64,000 nucleotides of DNA from an uncultured Collinsella sp. (lineage in GTDB: Bacteria > Actinomycetota > Coriobacteriia > Coriobacteriales > Coriobacteriaceae), in the NCBI GenBank assembly GCA_958437935.1, contig CAUBPS010000012.1, positions 1 to 64,000 of the forward strand, read 5' to 3'. The translations under genes were made by a program, and so were the position numbers. Below are positions 16,849 to 25,573 of this stretch, in pieces (the first letter of the stretch is position 1; each line of letters begins with the position of its first letter). The notes under the pieces were generated by a model that was given only the letters and a program-made list of their open reading frames with translations, did not search any database and was not told where the DNA came from.

Positions 16849-18660
16849 CTAGCACGTCCCCTCGTTAGGCATCGTCCATGCGTGATGGTCGGTATGCAGC
16901 AGCTCCTCAGCCAGCGGCGAGAGCGGCTCGCCCAAGAACTCGCGGTAGCACGCCTGGACATCGGGATTCTCGTGCGAGAAACGAATGTCCGCAGCGGCAT
17001 CCAGGCCCCAGAGCACCTGGCCACGCTCGGCTGCCAGCTCGCAGCCGTCGTGGATGGGCTGACCGCCGCCACCGACGCAGCCGCCCGGGCACGCCATAAC
17101 CTCAACGAAGTCATAGCTCACGCGGCCGTCGCGAATCGCGTCGAGCAGACGGGCAGCGTTGCCCAGCCCGTGTGCCACGGCGACGCGCACCTTAGTGCCA
17201 TCGATATCGGCGACGGCCTCCTTCCAGCCGTCCAGGCCGCGCACATCGGTAAAGAAGTCGGCGTCGGGGTTCTTGCCCGTCACCAGGTAATAGGCCGAGC
17301 GCACGGCGGCCTCCATCACGCCGCCCGTGGCGCCAAAGATCACACCCGCACCCGTGCCAAAGCCCAGCGGCGTATCGAGCGGCTCCTCAACTAGCGTATC
17401 CACGCTCACGTGGCTCGCGCGGACCATGCGCACCATCTCGCGCACCGTCAGCGCAACGTCCACATCGGGCGTGCCGCCCTCGCCCACCATGCTCGGCAGC
17501 GCGCACTCGGCCTTCTTGGCCGTGCACGGCATCACGGACACCACAAACAGGCGCTCGGGCTCCACGCCCAGCACCTTGGCGTAGTAGGTCTTGGCGATGG
17601 CGCCGAACATCTGCTGCGGCGACTTGGACGTGGACAGGCTGTCGACAAACTCGGGGTAACGCGCCTTCACAAAGCGTACCCAGCCCGGGCAGCAGCTCGT
17701 GAACATGGGCCAGCTGCGGCTGTCGCCCTCGCCCTTGGCGGCCTTACCCAGGCGCTCGAGCAGCTCGGAGCCCTCCTCCATAATGGTGAGATCGGCCGAG
17801 AAATCGGTGTCGAACACGTACTCAAAGCCCACGCGGCGCAGCGCACAGGCCAGGCGCTCGACGGTGGCCTCATCGCGCGGAATGCCGAGCTCCTCGCCCC
17901 AGGCGCTACGCACGGCCGGCGCAATCTGCACCAGCACGATCTTGTCGGGATCGGCGATGGCGTCAAACACGGTCTCGGTGTCGTCGCGCTCGCGCAGCGC
18001 GCCCGTCGGGCAATGCGTGATGCACTGGCCGCACGCGACGCAATCGGTCTTGCCGATCGGCACGCGCCCGCGGGTGCCCACGGCGGTATGCGTGGCGCGG
18101 TTGGTCAGGTCCCAAATCCCTAGGCCCTGTACGCTCTCGCACACCTTGATGCAGCGCATGCATTTAATGCACTTGTCGTTTTCGCGGATGATGGGGAAAT
18201 CGAAATCCCAGCCCTCGCCCGCCAAATGCCTTTGATACGGCAGATAGAAAATGCCCAGGTCGTTGGCAATGGTCTGCAGGTTGCAGTTACCGCTGCGCAC
18301 ACAACTCGTGCAGCGTGAATCGTGCTGCGAAAGCAGCAGCTGCACGTTGGTGCGGCGCGCCTCGCGGGCCTTGGGGCTGTTGGTGTGGACCACCATGCCA
18401 TCGAGCACGTAGTTGTTGCAGGCGGCAACCAGCTGGTCGCAGCCCTCAACCTCGACCACGCACACGCGGCAGCCGCCGATCTCGTTCAGATCGCGCAGGT
18501 AGCACAGGGTGGGAATCTGGATGCCGACGGACTTGGCCGCGTCCAGGATCGTGGTGTGCTCGGGCACCACGACCTCGCAATTATCGATAGTGAGCTTGAC
18601 CATATTGAGTGCTCCGCTTTCGGTGTTATCGCTGACAGTGGGGTTGTTGAGCTCTACCAT
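16849..18660 (-). CDS. [FeFe] hydrogenase catalytic subunit
   Basis: A 603-residue group A [FeFe] hydrogenase. In order: an N-terminal 2Fe-2S domain (CYLRDLNEIGGCRVC), a His/Cys-ligated 4Fe-4S segment (HDSRCTSCVRSGNC), two 4Fe-4S clusters (CIKCMRCIKVC and CVACGQCITHC), then the H-cluster motifs TSCCPGW near 320, MPCTAKKAE near 376 and EVMACPGGCVGGGGQP near 520. All H-cluster cysteines are present. It exchanges electrons between H2 and an NAD(P)- or ferredoxin-linked partner in the cytoplasm. Its start overlaps the end of the GltD-like gene by 7 bases. The maturases HydE, HydF and HydG are not in the window. Confidence 0.94.
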   Translation of the reverse strand: MVELNNPTVSDNTESGALNMVKLTIDNCEVVVPEHTTILDAAKSVGIQIPTLCYLRDLNEIGGCRVCVVEVEGCDQLVAACNNYVLDGMVVHTNSPKAREARRTNVQLLLSQHDSRCTSCVRSGNCNLQTIANDLGIFYLPYQRHLAGEGWDFDFPIIRENDKCIKCMRCIKVCESVQGLGIWDLTNRATHTAVGTRGRVPIGKTDCVACGQCITHCPTGALRERDDTETVFDAIADPDKIVLVQIAPAVRSAWGEELGIPRDEATVERLACALRRVGFEYVFDTDFSADLTIMEEGSELLERLGKAAKGEGDSRSWPMFTSCCPGWVRFVKARYPEFVDSLSTSKSPQQMFGAIAKTYYAKVLGVEPERLFVVSVMPCTAKKAECALPSMVGEGGTPDVDVALTVREMVRMVRASHVSVDTLVEEPLDTPLGFGTGAGVIFGATGGVMEAAVRSAYYLVTGKNPDADFFTDVRGLDGWKEAVADIDGTKVRVAVAHGLGNAARLLDAIRDGRVSYDFVEVMACPGGCVGGGGQPIHDGCELAAERGQVLWGLDAAADIRFSHENPDVQACYREFLGEPLSPLAEELLHTDHHAWTMPNEGTC

Positions 18661-20486
18661 TCCAGGTTCCTCCCTCCGCGGAACGCGCCAAAACCAAAGT
18701 GGTCGCAACGCAGGCAGCGGCTTGCCTCCTGGCGCGCCTCCTCCTCGGTAAGGCCCTGCTCGACCAGATTCCAATCGTGAATACGCTCGCCGGCCTCGCG
18801 CTCACCCAGCTCGCAGCGGCCGCACTCGTGCTTGCCCTTAAACTGAACGGTCGGCAGCTCCACGTCGAGCTTGATCTTGTGGTCGAAGCCCAGATAGCGG
18901 TCGATGTTTGCCGAAGCCACGCGGCCGGCGTTGATGGCACGGATGACGGTGGCGGGGCCGGTCTGGCAGTCGCCGCCGCTAAAGAGGCCATCGAAGTTGG
19001 GCACGGCACCGTCCGAGTCGGTGACCACGCAACCCCACTTGCAGGCGATGCCCATGTCCTCAAACGGCTTGGAATCGATGTCCTGGCCAATGGCGACAAA
19101 CACGCGCTCGCAGGGGATGACGCGCTCGGGCGTAGCGGCGGCACGCGGAGCCGGACGACCGCGGCGGGGCTCGCCGATAATCTGCGGTTGCACGCGCAGG
19201 CCGCTCACGCGACCATCTTCGCCCGTCTCGATGGCGAGCGGCGCCGTGAGCTCCAGCACCTCACAGCCCTCGGCCTGGGCACCGGCAATCTCGGCGTCCT
19301 GGGCCGTCATATCGCAGATGCGACGGCGGTAGACGATGCTTACCTTTTCGGCACCGCAGCGCACGGCGGAGCGTGCCACGTCCATGGCAACGTTGCCGCC
19401 GCCGATGACGCACACGCGCTGGCCGCTCAGGTCGGGCAGCTCGTCATCGCCGATGGCGCGCAGCATCTTGACGGCCGATTCCACGCCGGGCGCCTCTTCA
19501 CCCGGAAGGCCGAGCTTCTTGTCACTGTGGGCACCGATGGCCAGGTAGACGGCATCGAACTCGTCGCGCAGACGGGCGAGCTCCTCGCCGCTCACGGAGT
19601 GGTCGAGCTCCACGTCGATGCCGGCGCTCAAGATCCAGTCGATCTCGGCCTGCAGGCGCTCGCGCGGCAGACGATAGCTGGGGATGCCGTAGCGCAGCAT
19701 GCCGCCCAAGTGGTGGCGCTGCTCAAAAATGGTCACCTTGTGGCCCATCACGGCCAGGTAGTAGGCACAGGAAAGGCCGGCCGGGCCGCCGCCGATCACG
19801 GCGACGCGCTTGCCGGTGTTGTCCACTACATGTGGCTTGTGGTCGTTGAGGTCGCTATGCTCAACGGCAAAACGCTTGAGGGCGAGGATGTTCATGGGGT
19901 CGTCGACCATGCCACGGCGGCAATGCATCTCGCAGGGATGCTCGCACACCAGGCCACAGACGAGCGGTAGCGGGTTGTTCTTGCGGATGACCTTGACGGC
20001 GTCGGCATAACGGCCTGCCTCGACGAGCGAGATGTAACCAGGAATGTCGACGTGCGCCGGGCAGCCCGAGACACACGGGACGCGAGCCTCGCGGTCAAAG
20101 CCGCAGGAGTGCTCGCGGATGTGGTGCTCAAAATCGTCGCGGAAGCCGCGAATGGCCGTGAGTGCCATGGCGCCGGCCTCGTAACCGATGGCGCAGTCGC
20201 TCGAAAGATAGATGGTGCGGGCGGTGCGCTCAATCAAGTTGAGCGTGGACTCGTCGGCGCGGCCCTCGAGCACATCAGCGAGCAGGTCGCTCAGCGCGTT
20301 CAGGCCCACACGGCAGGGCGTGCACTTGCCGCAGCTCTGCGTCGAGCACAGGTTGACGAGCGCCGCCGTAAACTCGACGGGGCACGGAGCGAGCGAGCTC
20401 ACCGCCAGACGGCGTCCAAGTGCATCGTGCAGGTCGTCCATGACGGCCTGAGCGTGGCTGCGTTCCATTACGTGCAGTCGTGCCAT
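18654..20486 (-). CDS. NuoF-type Fe-S stub fused to GltD-like NAD(P)H oxidoreductase, hydrogenase partner
   Basis: A 610-residue flavoprotein. Residues about 45-60 carry CSTQSCGKCTPCRVG, the 4Fe-4S motif found at the C-terminus of NuoF/HydB subunits, but the FMN- and NADH-binding part of NuoF is absent. The rest resembles the small subunit of glutamate synthase: a cysteine-rich dihydropyrimidine-dehydrogenase-type segment (CVSGCPAHVDIPGY, then CEHPCEMHCRRG), an FAD Rossmann site GGGPAGLSC near 229, and an NAD(P) site GGGNVAMD near 360. C-terminal cysteines (CGRC and CLRC) may add a cluster. It is translationally coupled to the hydrogenase and likely passes electrons between H2 and NADP(H). 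ATG 20486 follows GAGGGG. Confidence 0.85.
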   Translation of the reverse strand: MARLHVMERSHAQAVMDDLHDALGRRLAVSSLAPCPVEFTAALVNLCSTQSCGKCTPCRVGLNALSDLLADVLEGRADESTLNLIERTARTIYLSSDCAIGYEAGAMALTAIRGFRDDFEHHIREHSCGFDREARVPCVSGCPAHVDIPGYISLVEAGRYADAVKVIRKNNPLPLVCGLVCEHPCEMHCRRGMVDDPMNILALKRFAVEHSDLNDHKPHVVDNTGKRVAVIGGGPAGLSCAYYLAVMGHKVTIFEQRHHLGGMLRYGIPSYRLPRERLQAEIDWILSAGIDVELDHSVSGEELARLRDEFDAVYLAIGAHSDKKLGLPGEEAPGVESAVKMLRAIGDDELPDLSGQRVCVIGGGNVAMDVARSAVRCGAEKVSIVYRRRICDMTAQDAEIAGAQAEGCEVLELTAPLAIETGEDGRVSGLRVQPQIIGEPRRGRPAPRAAATPERVIPCERVFVAIGQDIDSKPFEDMGIACKWGCVVTDSDGAVPNFDGLFSGGDCQTGPATVIRAINAGRVASANIDRYLGFDHKIKLDVELPTVQFKGKHECGRCELGEREAGERIHDWNLVEQGLTEEEARQEASRCLRCDHFGFGAFRGGRNLEW

Positions 20487-20672
20487 AAGATCCCCTCTCA
20501 TGCGGCAGCCCGGAGGCGAGGCCGGGCAAAGTTGCTACACGCACAACACTGACCTAAAAAGTTGTTAGGTCTCCACACGGTTCGGCAGGCGGTATAAAAT
20601 GTCACCATCAGCGGTGAAAACGAACATTACCGCAGATAAATGCCATATTTGATAAAACGCGTTACCAAATGA

Positions 20673-20709
20673 CAATGCCCCGCCCACGCAATCACGTGGA
20701 CGGGGCATT
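20673..20709 (-). terminator. stem-loop after the GH4 gene
   Basis: AATGCCCCG.CCACG pairs with CGTGG.CGGGGCATT (16-bp stem, one mismatch). It lies between the GH4 stop and the hydrogenase operon leader. The remainder of the 20487-20742 gap is the hydrogenase leader; a promoter there could not be assigned confidently. Confidence 0.65.
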
Positions 20710-20742
20710 GCTCCAGGCATGCGGCCAGCGACCCTGTTGCTT

Positions 20743-22125
20743 TTACTTAAGCTCGGGCCAGAAGTCCTTGTTGGCCTCGATCATGTCGTCGAGAACCTCC
20801 TTGGCGACCTTCATCGACGGCACGGTCTTGTTGAGCGTAAAGGCCTTAAGCGCCTTCTCGTACGAACCCTCGATCGTAGCCTCGACAATGAGCTTCTCGG
20901 AGTTCAGCTGCTGCATCATGAGGCCCTGCTGGAACAGCGGAATGTTGTCGCGGCTGATGACCTCGGGGCCGTTCTTGCCAATGTAGGCAGGCAGCTCGAC
21001 CATAGCGTCGTAGGGCATGTTGGGGATGGCGCCCTTGTTCTCGCAAATGACCAGGAAGCGCTGCTTGGTGTCGTTCTTCAGAGCGATAGCCAGATCGGCA
21101 ATCCAGTCGCCGTGGCTGCCCGCATAGAACGTGCTCTCGTCGATCTCGCCCGTCTTCTCGTAATGGTCGATACCATCAAAGAGGTTCTTCTCACGCGTCT
21201 CCTCAACCTCGTTAGCACGGGTGCGCTCGGGGTTGGAGTGCTCGACGAACTCCTTCTGCTGCAGGTAGTAGTTCAGATACGTGTTGGGCAGGTACTCCGG
21301 GAAGCACTCCATGATCTCGTACTCGCCCTTCCAGACGTAGTACCAGCTGCCCTTGGTGTGGCGGTTCTGCTCGGGGTGCTCGTCGACGGCCTCCTCGGGC
21401 TTCTTTGCCATGAGCGAGCCCATGCCCTTGAGGTAAGAGTCGGGCAGCAGAATCTCATGCTCCTTGATGTACTCGCGCAGCTGCGGGAGCACCTCCTCGC
21501 CCTTGTGGCGGATCGAGGTGAACCAACCAAAGTGGTTGAGGCCAAAGTAATCGTACTCGACATCCTTCTTGTCGATATCGAGCGCGGCGCAAACCACGTC
21601 GATGATCGCGATCGGCATGTCGCAGATGTTGATGATACGAGCGTTGGGACGCAGCACGCGGCAGCCCTCGGAGACGATGGCGGCAGGGTTGGAGTAGTTG
21701 AGAATCCAGTAGTCCTTCTTGGCGTACTTCTCAACGTCATCGATCAGCTCGACCATGGGGAAGATGGTGCGCATGCCGTAGGCAAGGCCGCCGCAACCGC
21801 AAGTCTCCTGACCCACGCAGCCGTGACGCAGCGGAATCTTCTCGTCCTGCTCGCGCATGGCGTAGCCGCCCACGCGCATCTGGGCAAACACGAAGCTCGC
21901 GTCGGTAAAAGCCGTCTTTTTGTCGGTGGTCACCGTGAGCTTGATGTCCAGGCCGAGGTCCTCGTGCAAAATCCAGTCCACGAGCACGCCGATCTTGCGC
22001 TGGCGCTCCTCGTTGATGTCGTACAGACGAATCTCGTCAACGTCGAGCTCGTCCTTGCGCAGGGCGATGGACTTGACGATGCCGGGGGTAAAGGTGGATC
22101 CGCCACCACACAGAGTAATGATCAT
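20743..22125 (-). CDS. glvA: glycoside hydrolase family 4, 6-phospho-alpha-glucosidase
   Basis: A 460-residue NAD- and Mn-dependent GH4 enzyme. The N-terminus LCGGGSTFTPGIV is the NAD-binding loop. Near residue 170 the metal motif reads ICDMP; in characterised GH4 enzymes CDMP goes with alpha-glucosides, whereas other variants go with other substrates. The segment YDYFGLNHFGW carries the metal-binding His. It would cleave maltose-6-phosphate and related phospho-alpha-glucosides made by the PTS gene upstream. The EIICB stop lies inside the ribosome site AAGGAGCAGTAA, 3 bases from the ATG. Confidence 0.92.
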   Translation of the reverse strand: MIITLCGGGSTFTPGIVKSIALRKDELDVDEIRLYDINEERQRKIGVLVDWILHEDLGLDIKLTVTTDKKTAFTDASFVFAQMRVGGYAMREQDEKIPLRHGCVGQETCGCGGLAYGMRTIFPMVELIDDVEKYAKKDYWILNYSNPAAIVSEGCRVLRPNARIINICDMPIAIIDVVCAALDIDKKDVEYDYFGLNHFGWFTSIRHKGEEVLPQLREYIKEHEILLPDSYLKGMGSLMAKKPEEAVDEHPEQNRHTKGSWYYVWKGEYEIMECFPEYLPNTYLNYYLQQKEFVEHSNPERTRANEVEETREKNLFDGIDHYEKTGEIDESTFYAGSHGDWIADLAIALKNDTKQRFLVICENKGAIPNMPYDAMVELPAYIGKNGPEVISRDNIPLFQQGLMMQQLNSEKLIVEATIEGSYEKALKAFTLNKTVPSMKVAKEVLDDMIEANKDFWPELK

Positions 22126-22128
22126 TGT

Positions 22129-23745
22129 TTACTGCTCCTTCTCAATTGCGTTTTCGACCTTGTCGCGCATCTCGGCGACCTTCATGCCAAAGATGATCTG
22201 GATATTATTGCCGTTGCGGTTGATGCCGCTGTTGGGCACGTGGTTGATGAGGTCCTCATTGATGAGGTCCGGGTTCTTAACGTTCACGCGGAGACGCGTA
22301 AAGCAGTTCTCGAGCTCCTCGATGTTGTCCTTGCCACCAAGACCTGCGACCAGGTCGGCAATACCTGCATCGACGCCCTCTGCGGGAGCCGCGGCAACAG
22401 CGCCCTGCTTCACCGCGACAGACGCGGCGGCCTCGCCCTCGGCAACGGACTCGGCGAGCTCGGACTCCTCCTCGCGACCAGGCGTGTGGAGGTTGAGCTT
22501 CTTAATAAGGAAGGTGAAGAGGAAGAAGTACAGAGCGGCGTTGACGACTCCAAGCACCAGCATAACCGGCCAGTTGGTCTTGTCGACACCAAGAACCAGG
22601 TTGGAAACCACGATGTTGATGATGCCGCCTGCAGTCGAAGCGGGCACGGAAAGGACCTTGAGCAGGACCAGGAAGATACCGGAAAGAACCGAGTGAACGA
22701 CAAAGAGCACGGGAGCGGCAAAGACAAAGAGGAAGTCCATGGGCTCGGTGACACAGGAGAGCACGGCGGTGATGATCAGCGGGATGATAACGGCCTTGGT
22801 CTTATCCTTGTTCCCCTTGTAAGCGGTGAAGATAAAGGCGAGGCCGATACCGATGTAGGGCCACAGGTTGTTGAAGGTATAGCTGTTGAAGTAGGTGCTA
22901 TCGGAGAAGGGCTGGCCCGTCATTGCCATCTCGGCGACACGGATGGGATAGGCGCCGGCGATAACCTGATCACCCAGCGTCAGGGTGCCGCCCACATCGG
23001 AGAACTGGAACGGGGTGTAGATGAGGTGGTGCAGACCGGTGGGAACGAGCAGCTTGTTGAGCATGCCGTAGATAAACAGACCGATGTTGCCCGACTCCTT
23101 AATGATGCCGGCAACGGAGGAGATGGCACCCTGAACCGGAGGCCAAACGATGCAGAAGCCAGCGCCCATGATCCAGGAAATGATGATCATGATCAGGAAC
23201 GGGAAGCGAACGCCCGAGAACATCGAAAGGGCAATGGGGAACTGCTTGTTCGAGTACTTGTTGAACACGGCACCGGTGATGCAACCAAGAATGATGCCGC
23301 CAAACACGCCGGTATCGAGCACCTGGATGCCCATAACGGTGGCCTGGCCGGTTCCGGTAAGACCGAGCATGCCGCTCGCATCGGCAAGAGAGCCGGTGGC
23401 GTTGAGCACGATGTTGTTAGCCTGCAGGAACAGGAAGAACGACATCAGGGCGATCAGCGAAGCATGACCCTTGTTCTTCTTTGCCATGGCGCCGGCGATG
23501 CCCACGCAGAACAGAATCGAGAGGTTGTTGATGATAAACATCAGCGACTGATAGACAACGGCGCCCACAAGCTGGAACGGACCGGAGCCCAGTACGGGGA
23601 CCAAAGCGCAGATGGTCTTGTTGGTCAGAATAATGCCCACGATGAGCAGGATGCCGGCAACCGAGAGATACATCATCGGCTGGACGATCGACTTCGCGAA
23701 CACCTCCAACGGCGCTTTGAAATTGAACTTCTTTTTTGCGGTCAT
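22129..23745 (-). CDS. PTS alpha-glucoside transporter subunit EIICB
   Basis: A 538-residue permease. The N-terminal EIIC domain (residues 1 to about 420) has ten hydrophobic segments and motifs like NKLLVPTGLHHLIYTPFQF and CVTEPMDFLF. An Ala/Glu-rich linker (about 430-465) leads to EIIB with the phosphocysteine motif NCFTRLRV near residue 485. Order C-B and sequence match the MalB/GlvC group for maltose-type sugars. It lacks an EIIA domain, supplied by the first gene of the same operon. ATG 23745 has AAGGGGAG upstream. A GTGCCC/GGGCAC hairpin lies in the 99-base gap before it. Confidence 0.9.
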   Translation of the reverse strand: MTAKKKFNFKAPLEVFAKSIVQPMMYLSVAGILLIVGIILTNKTICALVPVLGSGPFQLVGAVVYQSLMFIINNLSILFCVGIAGAMAKKNKGHASLIALMSFFLFLQANNIVLNATGSLADASGMLGLTGTGQATVMGIQVLDTGVFGGIILGCITGAVFNKYSNKQFPIALSMFSGVRFPFLIMIIISWIMGAGFCIVWPPVQGAISSVAGIIKESGNIGLFIYGMLNKLLVPTGLHHLIYTPFQFSDVGGTLTLGDQVIAGAYPIRVAEMAMTGQPFSDSTYFNSYTFNNLWPYIGIGLAFIFTAYKGNKDKTKAVIIPLIITAVLSCVTEPMDFLFVFAAPVLFVVHSVLSGIFLVLLKVLSVPASTAGGIINIVVSNLVLGVDKTNWPVMLVLGVVNAALYFFLFTFLIKKLNLHTPGREEESELAESVAEGEAAASVAVKQGAVAAAPAEGVDAGIADLVAGLGGKDNIEELENCFTRLRVNVKNPDLINEDLINHVPNSGINRNGNNIQIIFGMKVAEMRDKVENAIEKEQ

Positions 23746-23844
23746 AGCGGTACTCCCCTTCCTTTTCCGCAAATTAAGACAGATGTGCCCTAGACAAGAC
23801 CGTGAGCCTTGCCTTATATCAATCGATGTGTGGGCACGTTATGC

Positions 23845-24711
23845 CTAGAGACCAGGTTCTCCAAGCAGGTTAACAATGTGATATGCGAGATAACTCTTTT
23901 CGGCATCGGTAACGACAACGTTATAGATAGACGACAAGTGAGCGGCTATGGCGTCCGCGCACGAGAATGCACACGGATACGCCGTTTCATCGATTCGGAA
24001 CAGCGCGTCTCCGTTGATTTGCCCGGCCGTAGGATCGAGCGCTCGCTGTGCGAAAAACTGCAGGTGACGAACGAAACGTTCGTAAGGCAGCGAGGTGTCA
24101 TCGAGGGTCGTAGCATAGCGCTCAGAAACAATCGCGAGCACGTCGCGAACAAGCTGGACCGAAACAATCAGACGATCGGAGCGTTGCGGCATGGTGGCGT
24201 TGACGATATGCAGCGTAATGAAACCCTGCTCTTCTTCGCTCATCTGGATGCCCATATACTCCTTGATAATCTGCAGCGCACGGCCCGCAAGCGCGTACTC
24301 CTTGCGATAGAACTGCTGGATCTCGAGTAGCAACGGATTCTCACAGGGGACGCCCTTGCGCTCGCGCTCCAAAGCAAGGCTGATATGGTCTGCGAGAGCA
24401 ATGAGAATCTTATCGTTGATGTCGGCATTGAGCTCTCGACGAAGCATCTGAACGATTTCCTCGGAAATCACGAGGTTGACGGTGGGGATGGACTCCAAAA
24501 GATGTGCCAAGCGGTCAATCGTACGCGAGTCCTGAGAAGTTCCCTCCTGCAACGCGTAGGTCTTTTCGATCGACGCCTCGTCGATGGCATCGCCGGCATG
24601 ACGGCCAAAGCAGAGGCCTCGACCGATGACGATGAGCTCGGAGCCATCGTCCGAAGTGACCATTGCGACGTTGTTGTTAAAAACTCGCTTGATAACCACG
24701 GTACCCACCAC
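23845..24711 (-). CDS. BglG/LicT family transcriptional antiterminator
   Basis: A 288-residue antiterminator. The N-terminal RNA-binding domain begins IKRVFNNNVAMV and contains a LVIGRGLCFGR-like segment; two PTS regulation domains follow with conserved His residues (about ERLAHLLE-like DRLAHLLE, DHISLALER, HIVNATMP, YHIVNLLG). In this family, sugar-dependent phosphorylation of these His residues by the PTS controls binding to an RNA hairpin that overlaps a terminator. It lies between EIIA and EIICB, so it probably controls this operon. Several GTG codons could be the start (24711 or 24699); 24711 leaves 6 bases after the EIIA gene. Confidence 0.88.
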   Translation of the reverse strand: MVGTVVIKRVFNNNVAMVTSDDGSELIVIGRGLCFGRHAGDAIDEASIEKTYALQEGTSQDSRTIDRLAHLLESIPTVNLVISEEIVQMLRRELNADINDKILIALADHISLALERERKGVPCENPLLLEIQQFYRKEYALAGRALQIIKEYMGIQMSEEEQGFITLHIVNATMPQRSDRLIVSVQLVRDVLAIVSERYATTLDDTSLPYERFVRHLQFFAQRALDPTAGQINGDALFRIDETAYPCAFSCADAIAAHLSSIYNVVVTDAEKSYLAYHIVNLLGEPGL

Positions 24712-24717
24712 AAGAAT

Positions 24718-25230
24718 TTACTCGGAAAGCCAGACGACAGGCTCTTTAACAGCAACAGGGCCGGAAGCATGCTCACGAAGAGTCGAGTTCTCCGAACGCT
24801 CGCACACGATAACGAAGACCGTGGGATCAAAGCCGGCAGCGCGAACCACGTCGAAATCGACCTCGACGAGGGGCTGGCCCGCGTCAACGTGATCACCCTG
24901 GGCAACAAGCGCATGGAAGCCCTTGCCCTCAAGTTTAACAGTGTCGATTCCGATATGCAGCATCACCTGAGCAGAGCTGTTATCGGACATGATGCCCAGC
25001 GCGTGCTCAGTCGGAAACAGAGCGGCGACGGTACCGGAAACAGGAGCGCACACCGTTCCCTCTTGGGGAACCACGGCAACGCCATCGCCCACTGCACGGC
25101 TGCTAAAAGCGGGGTCATTGGTTTTTTCTAGATTAACAAGCTCGCCGGAAACGGGAGCGAGGATTTCGAACTCGGAAGCCGCAGTCGTCTGCTTATCCGA
25201 ACCACCCATTAGGCGAGAAAAGAAACCCAT
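24718..25230 (-). CDS. crr: PTS glucose-type EIIA component
   Basis: A 170-residue soluble EIIA(Glc) protein. After a short N-terminal amphipathic stretch (MGFFSRLMGG), it has ILAPVSGELVNL, FSSRAVGDGVAVVP, VCAPVSGTV, the phosphorylated His in ALGIMSD..QVMLHIGIDTV (second His of the pair in HIGIDT; the first position is typically H in HA.G and reads EHALGI here), and LVEVDFD. It accepts phosphate from HPr and passes it to EIIB. It is the only EIIA in the window and could serve both PTS permeases here. ATG 25230 has AAGGGA upstream. Confidence 0.88.
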   Translation of the reverse strand: MGFFSRLMGGSDKQTTAASEFEILAPVSGELVNLEKTNDPAFSSRAVGDGVAVVPQEGTVCAPVSGTVAALFPTEHALGIMSDNSSAQVMLHIGIDTVKLEGKGFHALVAQGDHVDAGQPLVEVDFDVVRAAGFDPTVFVIVCERSENSTLREHASGPVAVKEPVVWLSE

Positions 25231-25310
25231 GGTGACATGTCCCTTCATAAATATAGCCCAACCAAAATCAATCGAATGCACCCATTGAGACACACCCGTT
25301 CTAAGACTTT

Positions 25311-25365
25311 GGTTAGGCCCACGTCCGAGGGGACTCGGTAACCTTCCGCATTTCTTTTACGTGGG
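25311..25365 (-). promoter_or_regulatory. switch-like leader of the alpha-glucoside operon
   Basis: On the minus strand GGTTA-CCGAG-TCCC-CTCGG-N9-TAACC forms a small hairpin with a one-sided internal loop (25343 to 25311), the shape of a LicT/BglG antiterminator site. Its 3' half also belongs to a competing pairing CCCACGT (25365-25359) with ACGTGGG (25324-25318). A further AACCAAA/TTTGGTT pairing overlaps TAACC. The pairings are seen; antitermination control is inferred from the antiterminator gene downstream. Confidence 0.45.
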
Positions 25366-25367
25366 TT

Positions 25368-25395
25368 ATTATAGACAAGCCCAAAGCCGGAACAA
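25368..25395 (-). promoter_or_regulatory. promoter of the alpha-glucoside operon
   Basis: Minus strand TTGTTC (25395-25390), 16-bp spacer, TATAAT (25373-25368). Transcription would begin near 25361, giving a leader of about 130 bases before the EIIA gene. Confidence 0.6.
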
Positions 25396-25444
25396 TCATT
25401 ATGACCGGCGAACGGTATTTTTTCTCCGATAAACGGTATTTAAG

Positions 25445-25476
25445 CGGCACTTAGGGACGTTCCTTTTCTGCCGGCA
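25445..25476. repeat. truncated family C element
   Basis: The 30 bases from CGGCACTTAGGGACGTTCCTT to GCCGGCA match the left part of the palindrome at 13919-13978 almost exactly, but the right arm is missing. It lies in the gap upstream of the alpha-glucoside operon promoter. Confidence 0.7.
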
Positions 25477-25499
25477 CTCGGGAGCACTCCTCACTCTGG

Positions 25500-25557
25500 T
25501 GCATTGGGGACAGGTTTGTTTGCACCAGGTTGGTGCAGATTAACCTGCCCCCATTGC
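25500..25557. repeat. GGGGACAGGTT hairpin, family C
   Basis: GCATTGGGGACAGGTT pairs with AACCTGCCCCCATTGC (one mismatch), enclosing TGCACCA..TGGTGCA. The same layout recurs at 36312-36400. It lies just downstream of the flavodoxin-ferredoxin gene on the minus strand. Confidence 0.75.
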
Positions 25558-25573
25558 GCCAATTTCGTATGCG

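Noticed and set aside
14990..16852. 620-residue plus-strand frame opposite the ABC genes
   Set aside because: His/Arg/Gln-rich antisense translation; the opposite strand has Walker motifs, a lipobox and coupled start sites.
20719..23793. 1024-residue plus-strand open frame opposite the alpha-glucoside genes
   Set aside because: It is the antisense shadow of GC-rich coding sequence; the product is low-complexity Leu/Val/Gly/His without domains, and the minus-strand genes have clear motifs.
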